Below are positions 26,801 through 36,624 of a stretch of 64,000 nucleotides of DNA, in pieces; within the stretch, counting starts at the first letter, position 1; every line of letters begins with the position of its first letter. This DNA is from Tetragonia tetragonoides (taxonomy: Eukaryota; Streptophyta; Magnoliopsida; Caryophyllales; Aizoaceae). The stretch spans positions 36,397,501 through 36,461,500 of the forward strand of contig CM076152.1 in NCBI GenBank assembly GCA_038025085.1. Direction: 5' to 3'. The notes beneath the pieces are model-generated. The model was given only the letters and a program-made list of their open reading frames with translations, was not told the origin of the DNA and ran no database searches. Position numbers and translations under genes: made by a program.

Positions 26801-28808
26801 CTTCTCCTCCTGGAGATAGCAGCCCTCCCGGTGGGTGAACTAACTTTATAGTTTTCCTTACTTCTTACCGAATTATTTTCAGATGAATAGTCATTATTAG
26901 CTGATCAAACTCCTGCCATTTTACTTTATTGGGCTTAGGCTTTAGCCTAACAGAGGAAACCTTGCTCAGGGTTGGTTTCTTCTGTTTTTACTACCATTGT
27001 CAAGCTCAAAGCTGAGAAGGACCGTCCAATTGAGCTTTGCCCAAATTTAACTCGTTTTACAACTGTGTCAATTCATTTCATATCAAGGGTTTAATCGCGG
27101 GTAGGGGATGGAGGCTTTTTGTTTAGTATGGTGAAGCTGCGTACATTTGACCCTCCCTTACCCCGTCCAAGGCGGGAGGAGCCCTGTGATGGTGATGTAT
27201 GTTAGTGAAAACTTTGTTTCTCAACTCGTTAATTAATGGAATTATGGCTTGAGCATCAACTCAGAAATAACTTTTGAGAACTTTTGTAATAAATTTTAAG
27301 AAAAAGTGTAGGAATGAAACTGTAACATTGACATGGGTTGAGCGGTGTTGTATATGGAAGTGAAAGTGAAGCTATAATGCTTTGCCTAAGGCTTTTCATT
27401 GGTACCCTAATGTTGATGTGCTCTTCAATCATATGGCTAAGCATGTAAAAGAGTTGGTCCATGGGCAGACATGTGTGTGATTATGAAAGATAGGGAAAAC
27501 TACTATCATAAAGATTTGCATGCAATAGGTCGATAACTCCATACAGCAGATCAAATGGAAGTTACTCCTCTAAAACTTGAGTCACCTTGGAAATCAGCCC
27601 ACTAAAAATGGCCCTCTAAAGCATAAATGTCACCCTTTAGGAGTTGGGCCATATGTAAGACCTACTCAGGTGTCTTGTATTGACAATTAATTTGTCACTA
27701 TATCTTGTCCAGTTTGTGTTTACATGTCTCTATCTATTGAGGTTAGTGAGGAGTCCTCTAGAATGATTTTCCCACTCCATTTCCAACTCCTAGAAAGGCC
27801 GACAGAAGCTATTGGGAATTTGGGATAGTATCCAGCAACTGATCCTCTAGTTTTGTCATGGAAGAATTGGGATAGAGTTTTGGAAATTTTGAAAATGGAT
27901 GCCAGCTCAGATATCTGTGGGCTTGAAGAAAAGCTTATTTCCTGGAGGGATGGTTCTTTTGTTTTTGCGTAACATTTTGTCCCCTTTTTTGGCTTTTTAT
28001 TCCTTCTTATATTTTCACCAAGGTTTGTTGAAAAGAAGTATTATGGGGTGAAAGGGGAATATCTTTCAAGATATAATTTATCTTCTTCCATGACAATTAG
28101 TAGTAGTAGTGTAATACTGATCTGATTTCTCAATGAAGATAAAAACTGGTACTGGTTTGAGTGCCCCGAAGTAGGGGGTTCAAAGAGCAGAGGAATGGGT
28201 CCTCATACTCCTTAAGTGGCGCAAATTGAGAATTTTGCTGAGCAGATTTAGGAGTGCTAACTTTATAGTTATTTTATGCTATCTCTCTTTATCATACCCA
28301 AAGTTTGTTGCTGTGTTTGTTTATCAATTTACTTGAACATGAAATTAGTGGCCCTGTCTTCCTTGCAGCTCCAAAAGAAAGCGAAAGCTCTCCTACAGAG
28401 GTAGCCGAGGAGCCTCAGGAATCTTCAGAAGTTCAGGAAACAGAAAGTGTTGAGCCTGTACCTGAGAGCAACAATGAGGAGTCGGAACTGAAAAACGAAC
28501 CTGAACAGGAAGAAAGTGCTTCTGGAAGTACCCAGAGCACATTTAGTTACGAGCAACTAAGGGCTAGATCTGAAAATCCTGTCACAGGAATTGATTTTAA
28601 GCGCAGAGAGGTTGGCCTGTGTACATCACTAATTGTTTTTGAAACTCCTTCCTTTCATCAATTAGTAATATCTCCATTTGTTTCATTGCTCCAGGCCTAT
28701 CTATCTGAAGACGAGTTCCAGACTATTTTTGGTGTGACAAAGGAAGCATTTTACAAACTTCCCAGATGGAAGCAAGATATGCAGAAAAAGAAGTTCGATC
28801 TTTTCTAG
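11804..28808 (+). CDS. VLN: Villin (VLN2/VLN3-type actin bundling protein), 23 coding exons, 990 aa
   Basis: Villins bind, bundle and, in a calcium-dependent way, sever or cap actin filaments in the plant cytoplasm. Coding exons: 11804-11859, 12359-12458, 15334-15402, 15484-15720, 15856-16033, 16120-16252, 16853-17012, 17123-17273, 17359-17459, 17566-17724, 18302-18370, 18458-18526, 18622-18759, 19702-19830, 21126-21273, 21394-21404, 21508-21648, 21725-21850, 23229-23291, 25613-25726, 26566-26830, 28369-28610, 28695-28808. They total 2973 nt and every phase joins cleanly. Six gelsolin repeats occupy about residues 20-725 (for example [20 protein letters not shown], [26 protein letters not shown]). 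A low-complexity linker (748-930) has three [12 protein letters not shown] repeats and an acidic stretch. The headpiece (about 931-990) ends in KKKFDLF. The ATG at 11804 matches the family N-terminus ([10 protein letters not shown]). Intact; introns carry many transposon pieces. Confidence 0.96.
12755..13375 (-). mobile_element. 5'-truncated LINE fragment, antisense in villin intron 2
   Basis: The minus strand from about 13317 to 12919 encodes a zinc-binding reverse transcriptase tail: [10 protein letters not shown], CxxC ([10 protein letters not shown]), [17 protein letters not shown], then [19 protein letters not shown] short T run at about 12755-12761 on the plus strand would be its poly(A). 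Its antisense orientation means its poly(A) signal is not read by villin transcription. Confidence 0.75.
13335..13385 (-). mobile_element. Au-like SINE core fragment, villin intron 2
   Basis: On the minus strand this reads GTAGGGTAAGGCTACCTACA, matching the GGGTAAGGCTGCGTACA core seen at 24541-24625 and 27110-27195. Confidence 0.4.
14575..14860 (+). mobile_element. LINE-derived RT tail fragment in villin intron 2
   Basis: Decayed frames encode LRWFGHVER-like (14625-14655) and then [19 protein letters not shown] followed by LTRLELTE (14699-14778). That combination marks the C-terminal end of a plant LINE reverse transcriptase. A stop codon at 14668 and a frame change make it non-functional. 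A related decayed fragment on the minus strand lies at about 24100-24310 in intron 19. Confidence 0.6.
15005..15172. mobile_element. MITE with inverted ends in villin intron 2
   Basis: The left end AGTCGGTCTTACCGTGAGAC (about 15000) is mirrored by CTTACCGTGAAACGGTCTTA with GCCGACT at the right (about 15142-15170). The interior holds two copies of AAGTGTTACTTT. No coding capacity. Confidence 0.6.
15215..15285 (+). mobile_element. Au-like SINE core fragment, villin intron 2
   Basis: GGGGTAAGGCTGCTACAATT followed by GGACCTCCAGACC and ending in GGTGGTTGTTGTTG resembles the core and 3' end of plant Au SINEs. Confidence 0.5.
20375..20455 (-). mobile_element. Au-like SINE fragment, villin intron 14
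   Basis: On the minus strand it reads GGGTCAAAAGGACC, then GGGGTAAGGCTGCCTACCTC and TGACC. This shares the order of motifs with 24541-24625. Confidence 0.5.
23292..25612. other. Villin intron 19 with LINE remnant and other debris
   Basis: This 2.3-kb intron has no independent gene. The minus strand at about 24310-24240 encodes [20 protein letters not shown] residues, similar to the WMCGHTRxDKIRNE region that precedes LRWFGHV in plant LINE tails, and about 24140-24100 encodes a GGGRPTKK segment. An Au-like SINE lies at 24541-24625. Confidence 0.5.
24541..24625 (-). mobile_element. Au-like SINE fragment, villin intron 19
   Basis: Minus strand: GGGTCAAACGGAAACAG, then GGGGTAAGGCGGCGTACAAC and CGACTCCCCCTTACCC, ending in GGTGGGAGCC. 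The order matches Au SINEs recalled from other plants. One of the best preserved of the six copies. Confidence 0.6.
27085..27195 (+). mobile_element. Au-like SINE fragment, villin intron 21
   Basis: GGTGAAGCTGCGTACATTTG followed by ACCCTCCCTTACCCC and GGCGGGAGGAGCC matches the reverse complement of 24541-24625, so the two copies are in opposite orientation. Confidence 0.55.
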
Positions 28809-29340
28809 ATTCGAGTGTCTTTGTCATGTGATTTACGTACGTCCTTCCTTTATGTTTCTCTTGAAGTTCTTTGTGCTCAACTAAAGTATTCAGTTGGAAA
28901 AAGATGTTTATATGGTACATGCAGCTTGGTTTGTTTTGTCTTTTGACTTGTGAAATGAATTTGGCTGTTAATAGTGTTGTTGGTTTTGGGATATGCCTGT
29001 CTGAAGAGTGAATTTTATATCTCTTCATTGATTGTTAGTGCTATTCGTTTTAGAGGGGGTTTTTTTTTAATTGCTTTTTTAAGATGGGTCATCATTCTTT
29101 TATTATACAGTATCATGTATTTCTAACGTGTAAACAGCTATGATACTACATTTTTTTGTCGAGGAGTGTATATGTATTGGATTGTACTGGATGAAATATT
29201 ATGGTGTTAATGAATTACTCAGAAGATTTTATTTATTTTTTGTTTTCTGTTTTCGCTCGTCAACTAGATAGTACTACTAGCAACTATTTTCTAGCTTTTT
29301 TTCTTCAACCATTTTTCCCTCTTTCATTTTTTCAGCTGGC
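28809..29340 (+). other. Villin 3' flank
   Basis: Probable 3' UTR after the TAG at 28806-28808, T-rich. No perfect AATAAA is obvious. No gene is seen. Confidence 0.5.
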
Positions 29341-29354
29341 CAAAAAGTTTAAAG

Positions 29355-29442
29355 TTGCTCCATGGCCTATGCCAAGGCGAGATTTGAACCCTTGATCTTA
29401 GTTAAGGATGGATAATTCCCTACCGCTCAGCCATACCTTCTT
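29355..29442 (-). mobile_element. tRNA-like sequence, probable SINE head
   Basis: On the minus strand an A box (TGGCTGAGCGG, about 29432) and a B box (GGGTTCAAATCTCG, about 29390) lie at a tRNA-like distance. The 3' acceptor stem and a recognisable anticodon arm are not evident, so a SINE or tRNA pseudogene is preferred to a working tRNA. Confidence 0.55.
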
Positions 29443-29779
29443 GGATGAAAGAAGTTTCACTAATCACTACGGTATATATGAACATATACCCACATACATA
29501 TCCAAGACTTCCCGATGTAGTATTCAAGCTGAATTGAAATTTCATCACTGTTGTTTTCGGGCCGGTTGCTAGTTGCTACTAGCTTGGGAGTTGGGACTCT
29601 ATGTAGTTGGACCTTAAAGCATGGGCCGACTCAGAAGTGAGTAGAATTCATTATCTCATCAACTTTTAAGTTGGCCTGTGACCCGACCTGACAACCATAT
29701 CTGAAATGAAAAATCCGAACCCAATGTGAACTTGAACTGAATTTAACCCGATTCTATTTACCCGTATAAGAAATTGTTC

Positions 29780-29905
29780 AAAAAACCTTGTATGAGGTCG
29801 CCTCAAGGTGAGATTACCTTTATATATAAATATGACGTCGATATGATATCATGCTTGTATGAGAGGGCCTCACCTTGAGGCCGCCTCATACGAGATTTTG
29901 TGAAA
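29780..29905. mobile_element. Fold-back MITE, same family as 8505-8590
   Basis: CTTGTATGAGGTCGCCTCAA at 29789 pairs with CTTGAGGCCGCCTCATACGA at about 29872. An internal TGCTTGTATGAGAGGGCCTC copy repeats one arm. Confidence 0.6.
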
Positions 29906-30179
29906 GTCATTTAGTGTCATTTTCACATCAATGTGTTTTACCACTAATCCGAAATATAACCTGAAATCAACCAAAAAGTTTGCAAGTATCCTTTTGATGA
30001 TCCTATTCGTGAGGTTGGTTTTCATGTTATTATTGCTGAGCTTAATTTTTTTGGGAGGCTATTTATAAGGACTTAATTAACTCTAAGTGGGACATCTTTG
30101 GAGTCCACTACCATATCAAGACACCATTTCAGTCACTCTTATCCGAAAGTGTACCTTTTTTTTTTGTTTTTTTTATGAT

Positions 30180-30425
30180 GGTAAGATCGGGCTTTCATCT
30201 AGCCCAGCCTATTTCGAGTTTAGAGCCCAATCCATCTCGGGCTGGCCCAGAGCTGAGTGTACAAATGACCTCCCACTCCTAACCCACCCCACTCCTACCA
30301 GCTGGGCCAAGGCCCAACTGTTAATGTCACCCGTTGATGAATATATGGGAGCCCCGAGCCTTGAACTTGGGACCTCCAAGTTGGAAGGTGAGAGGATAAC
30401 CATTGAGGCAAATGCCTCTTGATTT
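30180..30425 (-). mobile_element. tRNA-derived SINE, antisense
   Basis: On the minus strand the right end reads GAGGCATTTGCCTCAATGGT (A-box region) and then CCCAAGTTCAAGGCTCGG (B-box region). The left part is rich in GGGCT/AGCCC. A related A-box region occurs at 33200. Confidence 0.55.
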
Positions 30426-30967
30426 ATCCGAAAGTGTACCTACTGATCCCAATGATTACAAGCTTACAAAGTTAATAATGATGTATTATTACAAAATATT
30501 ATTATGGATGTCTTTTTGTGATTATCATTGATGGTATAGATTTTGTACACTTTTTGCAAAGTTGTTATCCCTTTTCAAGTTCTCCTTATTCTCTTCACTC
30601 CTCCCCTTCCAAACACACAACATATATTCGATGGTTCTCCCACTTTTTAAAGAGAATCTCTTATATTGGCATCATCATAGCATCAAGAAAGTTTTGGAAT
30701 AAACAAATCCAAATGGATAATAATCAATGGTTTAATTTCTACTTGGGCAAAAAGAGAGAAACGAAAACTGATCAAAAGGCAAGATAGCACTGATCTACAT
30801 AGGATGCTGCTTTCATTATCTAATCCAAATTAAAAGCGTTAGTGCTGAGGGAATAAAAAATATTGCTAGGCTTCATAGGCTTTTTAATTAATTTTCAAGT
30901 TTGTTTGTGTGTACAAGTACTATTAGCTTACTCCAATAATAAGAAATTGGTTAGCCAAACCATACTA

Positions 30968-31230
30968 CTCCCTCTGTCTCGTTTACAGTTTACCTTGATA
31001 ATTTGACTTTGAATGGAGTTTAAGACAATGAAACTTTGGCCTAAAAATGACTCAAAGACCCTTATTTAAGTATGAGAGAGAATATGGTGGACCCTTTTAT
31101 TGAAAAGAGGGATAAAGAGAGGGTATATGAGTAATTGTATTACTTTTCTCTTACCTAAAAGAAAAGTACCAATGTAAATAGGGGACAAACCAAATTAAAA
31201 ACAACCAATGTAAACATGGGACGGACGGAG
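30968..31230. mobile_element. Stowaway-like MITE, 263 bp
   Basis: It starts CTCCCTCTGTCTCG and ends GGGACGGACGGAG, flanked by TA on both sides (30966-30967, 31231-31232). These are standard Tc1/mariner-derived Stowaway features. Non-coding. Confidence 0.85.
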
Positions 31231-31444
31231 TATAATGTTACTCAAAAGTTAAAACAAATCTTCAATGATACATTGGTATCTAAGAAAAAGACTAGTGATG
31301 TTATATGCGAAAAGAAAAGGATACTCCTCCAACCATAATGGTAAGGTACTTTAAAAAACAAATAAAGTGTTCTTTTTCACTTATTTCAGTTTATATCATC
31401 AAGATCAAATCAATGAATGCCAAGCAAAAATATCGCAAGAAATA

Positions 31445-31560
31445 ATATGAGACGGTCTCATATATGAGATGATCAAAAAAGTAAAACATGTACTTAAAAG
31501 TTAATATTGTTAAACAAAAGTGATACTTTTAACCATCTCATGCATAATATTGTCTCGTTT
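31445..31560. mobile_element. Short MITE with GAGACGGTCTCAT ends
   Basis: TATGAGACGGTCTCATATAT at about 31448 is mirrored imperfectly by CATCTCATGCATAATATTGT plus CTCGTTTCA at 31535-31562. About 115 bp, non-coding. Confidence 0.55.
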
Positions 31561-33185
31561 CAGTATGCATATAAAACAACCCTCCGCTCAGAAAGAGGAT
31601 CGAAAAGGAAAGAAACCTAAAAAAGAAGAGGAAAAGAAAAAGTTTTGCCTAGGGTTACATGACACAAAAGGAAAAAGAAAATTAAAGATAACAATTTGGC
31701 TAGGGTAACATCGAGGTAAAGTGTACGTACAAATGACACAACACAAGCTAGACTAAAACTTCACATTATTATCAAATTACTTCAACTACATCTCGTGAGG
31801 ATGGAATAGGTTTACATATAGGGTTTGCCTTATTATATAGGGTGGTATGGGAATATGCCCTTAATTAATACTGAGTATTTGTTGCTAAATCCTGAATGCA
31901 TGTGAATACGAGGACAAGTAATAATCGGCGGTATAGACAAATCAAATTTGTAAAGATTAGTTGACATTAACAACTATATCTGCCACCTTGATATTTTGGT
32001 CACATGTAAGTTTGTAACACAAAATCTATTCGATAGCTAAAGATTCATTTCTCCCCTGTAGGCCCTAGGGTTATGTGAAGATCACAAGGCTAGTTGCGCC
32101 TTTTATTTTGTTACGCTCTATTCATTGCAAGAAAAAAAAAAATGTTATTTGGTAAAAAAATCAATATTGACATACTTGTGATAATTAAAATATAATAGCT
32201 AAAATGCTTCCTATGGTAGTATTTCTTTAACCCCGAAATTTACGATAAATAATATAAAATTGTTTAATGTGCTATATAGGATGGAGAAAAAAAAATCACC
32301 TCATTTATGGTACTGAATGGTTTTTTAGAAGAATAGTTGTCTAACAATAAATTTTGTACAGGATAAGCCTATCTTGTGAAGTGTGGGTGGAAGAGAGAGA
32401 TAAATGAAGGAGAAATGTCAAATATCTTATATATCCAATAGATCCGTGCTACACAAATTTTTGTGTAAAGGAATAAAAATTTGGAAGGTTCTATGTAGCA
32501 CCCAACTAAGTTTACTTCTCGATTTTTGTCAATCAATGAGTGACGCATAGACAACGCCATAGTAGCCACACATCTTAGTGTCGGTGGCAAGGGATTTCTC
32601 CACAAAATTGGATTTTTCATCAATAATAATGTATGACAATTGACAAACCATAAACACACAAACCAAGCACAAACTTTGGTGAGGATTCTATTTCGAACTA
32701 TATCAGGCCTACAAAGCACAAAAGATGCACCATGACCTCTCTTTTCTAGACCATTATTAAAGGGTTGGCATAATAGTGCATGTAATAATCTTCCACCAAT
32801 ATCCTATCACTAATAGCTCTCATATATACTTGAATGTCTCATTGGCTCAAGAGCTCCTGTCACCAATATTTCCCACCAAATTCCATACTACTCCCATAAA
32901 TCATGAAGTAATAAGTAAGCTTGGATCAATATGCTATCGGCCGTAATTTACACAATCAACCTATTATATCAAAAACTGTACAAAGTCAAATGAAAACTTA
33001 TTTAAAAACGGGGAATATTCTAATATAATCTAAGAAATCTTTACATTCAAGAAAAAGAAACTAGTTTGACTAGCTAATAAGTTGTCTTATGATCTTTGCC
33101 AAACAATCCAAAGTATAGCATGCAAAAAATTGCACAGATGAGTCAAATGTACATATATATACAAGATACATGGTTGTTTGTATAT
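31561..33185. other. Intergenic, nothing recognised
   Basis: AT-rich sequence with short open frames. The longest, on the minus strand at 32369-32719, has no motif I recognise and no splice-supported context. Confidence 0.5.
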
Positions 33186-33189
33186 GAGT

Positions 33190-33400
33190 AAGAGCCCCGA
33201 GGCATATGCCGCAATGGTAAAAGGTCAATTTATAAAAATAACATTGAGGATTGCCAACAAATAAAAAGGACTCGAGTTCGATTCTTGGCAGCTGCGTCGC
33301 ACATGATCTCGCAATTGACCCCTTTTACGAGGTTTCAGGACATAGTTTATATAGAGGGCGCCCAATAGAAGCGTAATCCCCTAAATATGAGAAAGGTGAA
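33190..33400 (+). mobile_element. tRNA-derived SINE
   Basis: GAGCCCCGAGGCATATGCCG with CAATGGTAAAAGG (about 33192-33225) supplies the A-box region, and CTCGAGTTCGATTCTTGGCA (about 33272) the B box. A body with GACCCC follows. Related to the antisense copy at 30180-30425. Confidence 0.6.
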
Positions 33401-34628
33401 ATCCAAAAGAAAAATTAATTGCTTTGAATGACCCGGTGAAAGGTGGTAGACCATCACCACATGGTTGTTTTATGATTTATGAATGCAAATCCACCAAAAA
33501 AAAAATAATCCTTCTTGCAGTTGCCTCACATTCTCTCCATGAATTATTTCTCTCTCCTAAATTACTCCATTTTTTCTTCCAAGTTTTATTTTACTTTCTC
33601 TCTTCATCATTGAATTTGAAAGAGAGATTTGATAGAGGGCATTTTTCAGACATAAATCTTTTGAGAAGAAACACAAAATCTTGAATAACATGGACCCTCA
33701 AGTTTTTATTGTGCCACCCTTGAAACACGGTTTTCACGTTCCTCAATCTCCGCCTTGTACAATCTGTACGCATTTCACTGATTGAGTATTATGACTAAAC
33801 CCACAAATGTTTAGAAATGGATTTGACATTAATTAATTTGTTTGATCCAAAGGATCCGTAAATCTAACATAGGGGCATATGTTCGTACAACCAAGGGTGC
33901 ATTTATCATAGAGTATGTACTAAAATGTATTGTACATTCAAGGTTATTAGCTCCCTTGTAGAGCTGATGAAAAGCGGGCTTAGGCCGAATGCAGGTCAAG
34001 CCTGACATGATTTTTAAACATATAAACATGGTTGGCAAGTGGAATTGGAATGGGCTAACGGGTCGGGTCTTGATAAATTTAAACAATCATCTTATCCATT
34101 TTTAGTGCCGGGTAGAGAGGCGTCATGGGACGACCCGCTCTATTGTTATGAGTATAATTTACTACTTCATTGCAAGCAATCAGGGACAGAGCCAAGAATC
34201 GAGATGGAGGGAGGCCAATTCTAATATATACCTAACAATTTTCAAAAATTTTATTTGCTTGAGATAAATATATGGATATTTATGTGGATCAGCCACGAAA
34301 TAAAGGAAAAAAAGCAAAAATGGGAGAAGTCAAGTGTCGATCCTGCGCAGATTTACACATTAACCAAAATTTGACAGGGCCATGGCCCCCTAGGCCCTCT
34401 AGTAGCTCCGTCTCTGATTGCAATGAACCTATAACTTCATTAAAAATCATAGATAAGCGAAGACAAATTAATCACTCTTAGGTACAGCCAAAAAATGAAT
34501 CCTTTTCAAATGTGCAATTTACCGCCTCAACGTGATGTTGCACGTAATATAGGCATATAGCACGCCTCCTTGGTAAGTTCATTAAGTTGGTATTACTCCA
34601 TTCTAACTTGTGACCTTTTATCTTCGTA
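33401..34628. other. Intergenic, nothing recognised
   Basis: AT-rich; the short open frames lack family features. A GC-richer patch at 33960-34130 is unassigned. Confidence 0.45.
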
Positions 34629-35334
34629 ATTGCTTAATGTAAATCTTTTTATCACAATATTTCTCAGAGTACTCTTTTTATTTGCAAACCATCTTTCTCT
34701 TTCCTATTCCTTTTCTTCTGAGAACCCGGCCTGATATTTCCCACCATACATTGAAAAGAAATTTAGACTCTATCAAAACATGATGATTTCCTTCGAACAA
34801 GACTAACTTTTTGATGAAATGAATGGTGATATTCAAGTACATAAAATACTTAGAATTGTTTTTTTTTTTTTTTTTTGTACCATTAACTATTTTAGGGCTC
34901 ATGGGTTTATAGATGTTAGTGGTGGCTGAGTGGTTGAGGGTGCGGTGGCTAGGGACGGTTGGACGACAGCAGTGGTTAGAGGCGGTTTGGGTCGGGCTGA
35001 CGGGGTTCGCTGGATTGGGGTGGGGGCGATTTGGGGCTCGACGCTTGGGGATCGAGGCTCTGACGACAAGGGATGGGGCTCTGACGTCGGGGGGCTCTTG
35101 ACCGGCGGACGACAGGGGGTCGACTGAGCTCTTGACCGGCGGGTGACAGGGGTCCGACTGAGCTCTGACGGCGGGAGGAGGGGTTGAAGGAGTGGGTTGG
35201 GTTTTTTTTTTAATTTTGTTTATTGTTGTAATAGTAGAGAGAAAAAGGAGTGAGAGGGAAAGTAGAGAAACTTATTAGGGGCATTGTGAGAAATAAAATT
35301 TACGTCAAGTAATTAATGATTTACATTAAGCAAT
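34629..35334. mobile_element. 706-bp element with 17-bp perfect inverted ends and a G-rich interior
   Basis: ATTGCTTAATGTAAATC at 34629-34645 is exactly inverted at 35318-35334. The interior changes from AT-rich to strongly G-rich at 34915-35200, with repeated GAGCTCTTGACCGGCGG-type motifs and several GGG/GGGG runs. Nearly matching CCTTTTATCTT and CCTTTATCTT lie outside the two ends, but offset, so the target duplication is uncertain. It could be a non-autonomous DNA transposon carrying a captured fragment. Confidence 0.45.
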
Positions 35335-36620
35335 CCCCTTTATCTTTATCTTTATCTTTATTCCCTTATTTTTCTTCTTTTACATATTTTACCTCTTTTA
35401 CATATTTTACCTCTTTTACTTGTACCAACTTTGCGGGCATGCAGTTACATTCCCCTAATAAAATCATCAAAAACAACATTGGCCCAACATTATTAACTGA
35501 AACTTTAACGACTTTTGCAACTTGCCACACCGTTGCATGATTTTAGATTTTGGTTGTTGTCAACTTTATTTGCTTTTATTTTTTGGGGTGAGGTGAGGGT
35601 TACTTACTCTACTCTATTTGCTTAGTCCTTCTGAATTTTGGCTCTTTTGAGGATTCAAGTAGCTCAGTCGTTTTTCTGAGATTACATTTTCACATACGCA
35701 CAACTCACATGTTGATCCTCGGGTGGACCAATCTATGCAATGCCCTATAAAGGCAGAAACCCACTCTCCTATTTTTCTTTTCATCAGCAATTTTTCAATT
35801 CAATTGCAACAGCTTTTCCATGTATAGATCAGATTATACCAATGGATTTGGAGAACATTTTTTGTGTAAAACATTACCATAAAATAAACTAAACTGAATT
35901 GAATACTAATATACGTGAGAAAAAGTAGATTACATCAGTGAATTGAACCAAACCAAACTCCACTTAATTGAACTCATTACTGAGTAAGTAGAAAAGAACA
36001 CAACCAGAAAATCTTCTTTTCCACTTAGTTTAGAATTGGTTTAATTCAATTCAGTGGTATACCTGAGTAATTCACAAGTCAAACTATTGCTATACAATTT
36101 AGTTTAACTTAGGCCCTGTAATTCTTTTCAACGGAATGGTGCGGGATGGTGAAGAATGGAATGGAACGGAACGACGATGCGCAAATAATGAAAAAATATG
36201 AGACAAAATAAAATACAGAATACGGACGGAATGACGCGGAACAGAACGTAGCCTGGCCTAGCCTTAGTTTAGTGGAGTTGACTCAATGCTATATATGCTT
36301 ATCATTTATCAACACTACAGAGATCATTACTATCTGCTGAACTATAAATGCTCATGCAACCCCTGGCCTGCCAAAACACACCCATACAAACACAGAATGG
36401 CAATGACAGAACATCGAAGACACAAAAACAGAACTACGAAGCTAGTAAAGAGTAAAGACATGACTATGTATCCAGTTATACCAAACTAAAAGTTGTAAAT
36501 TCCACTTTTCCAAAATTGTGTACATTTTATGAACAGAATTTGCACATCAAAATGATCAAATAGAAGAAAAAAAAATAACTGTTTTATTCCCCTATGTATT
36601 TCCAAAACTCAAATTCTCCC
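35335..36620. other. Intergenic: short pyrimidine repeats, otherwise nothing recognised
   Basis: It holds (TTTATC)n at about 35337-35362 and a repeated TTTTACATATTTTACCTC motif at 35378-35418. The region ends in the 3' flank of the minus-strand gene. Confidence 0.45.
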
Positions 36621-36624
36621 TTCA

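Noticed and set aside
29355..29442. Functional tRNA gene on the minus strand
   Set aside because: A and B boxes are present but no complete cloverleaf with acceptor stem could be drawn.
32369..32719. 116-codon minus-strand frame as a gene
   Set aside because: No recognisable motif, AT-rich composition and no promoter or splice support.
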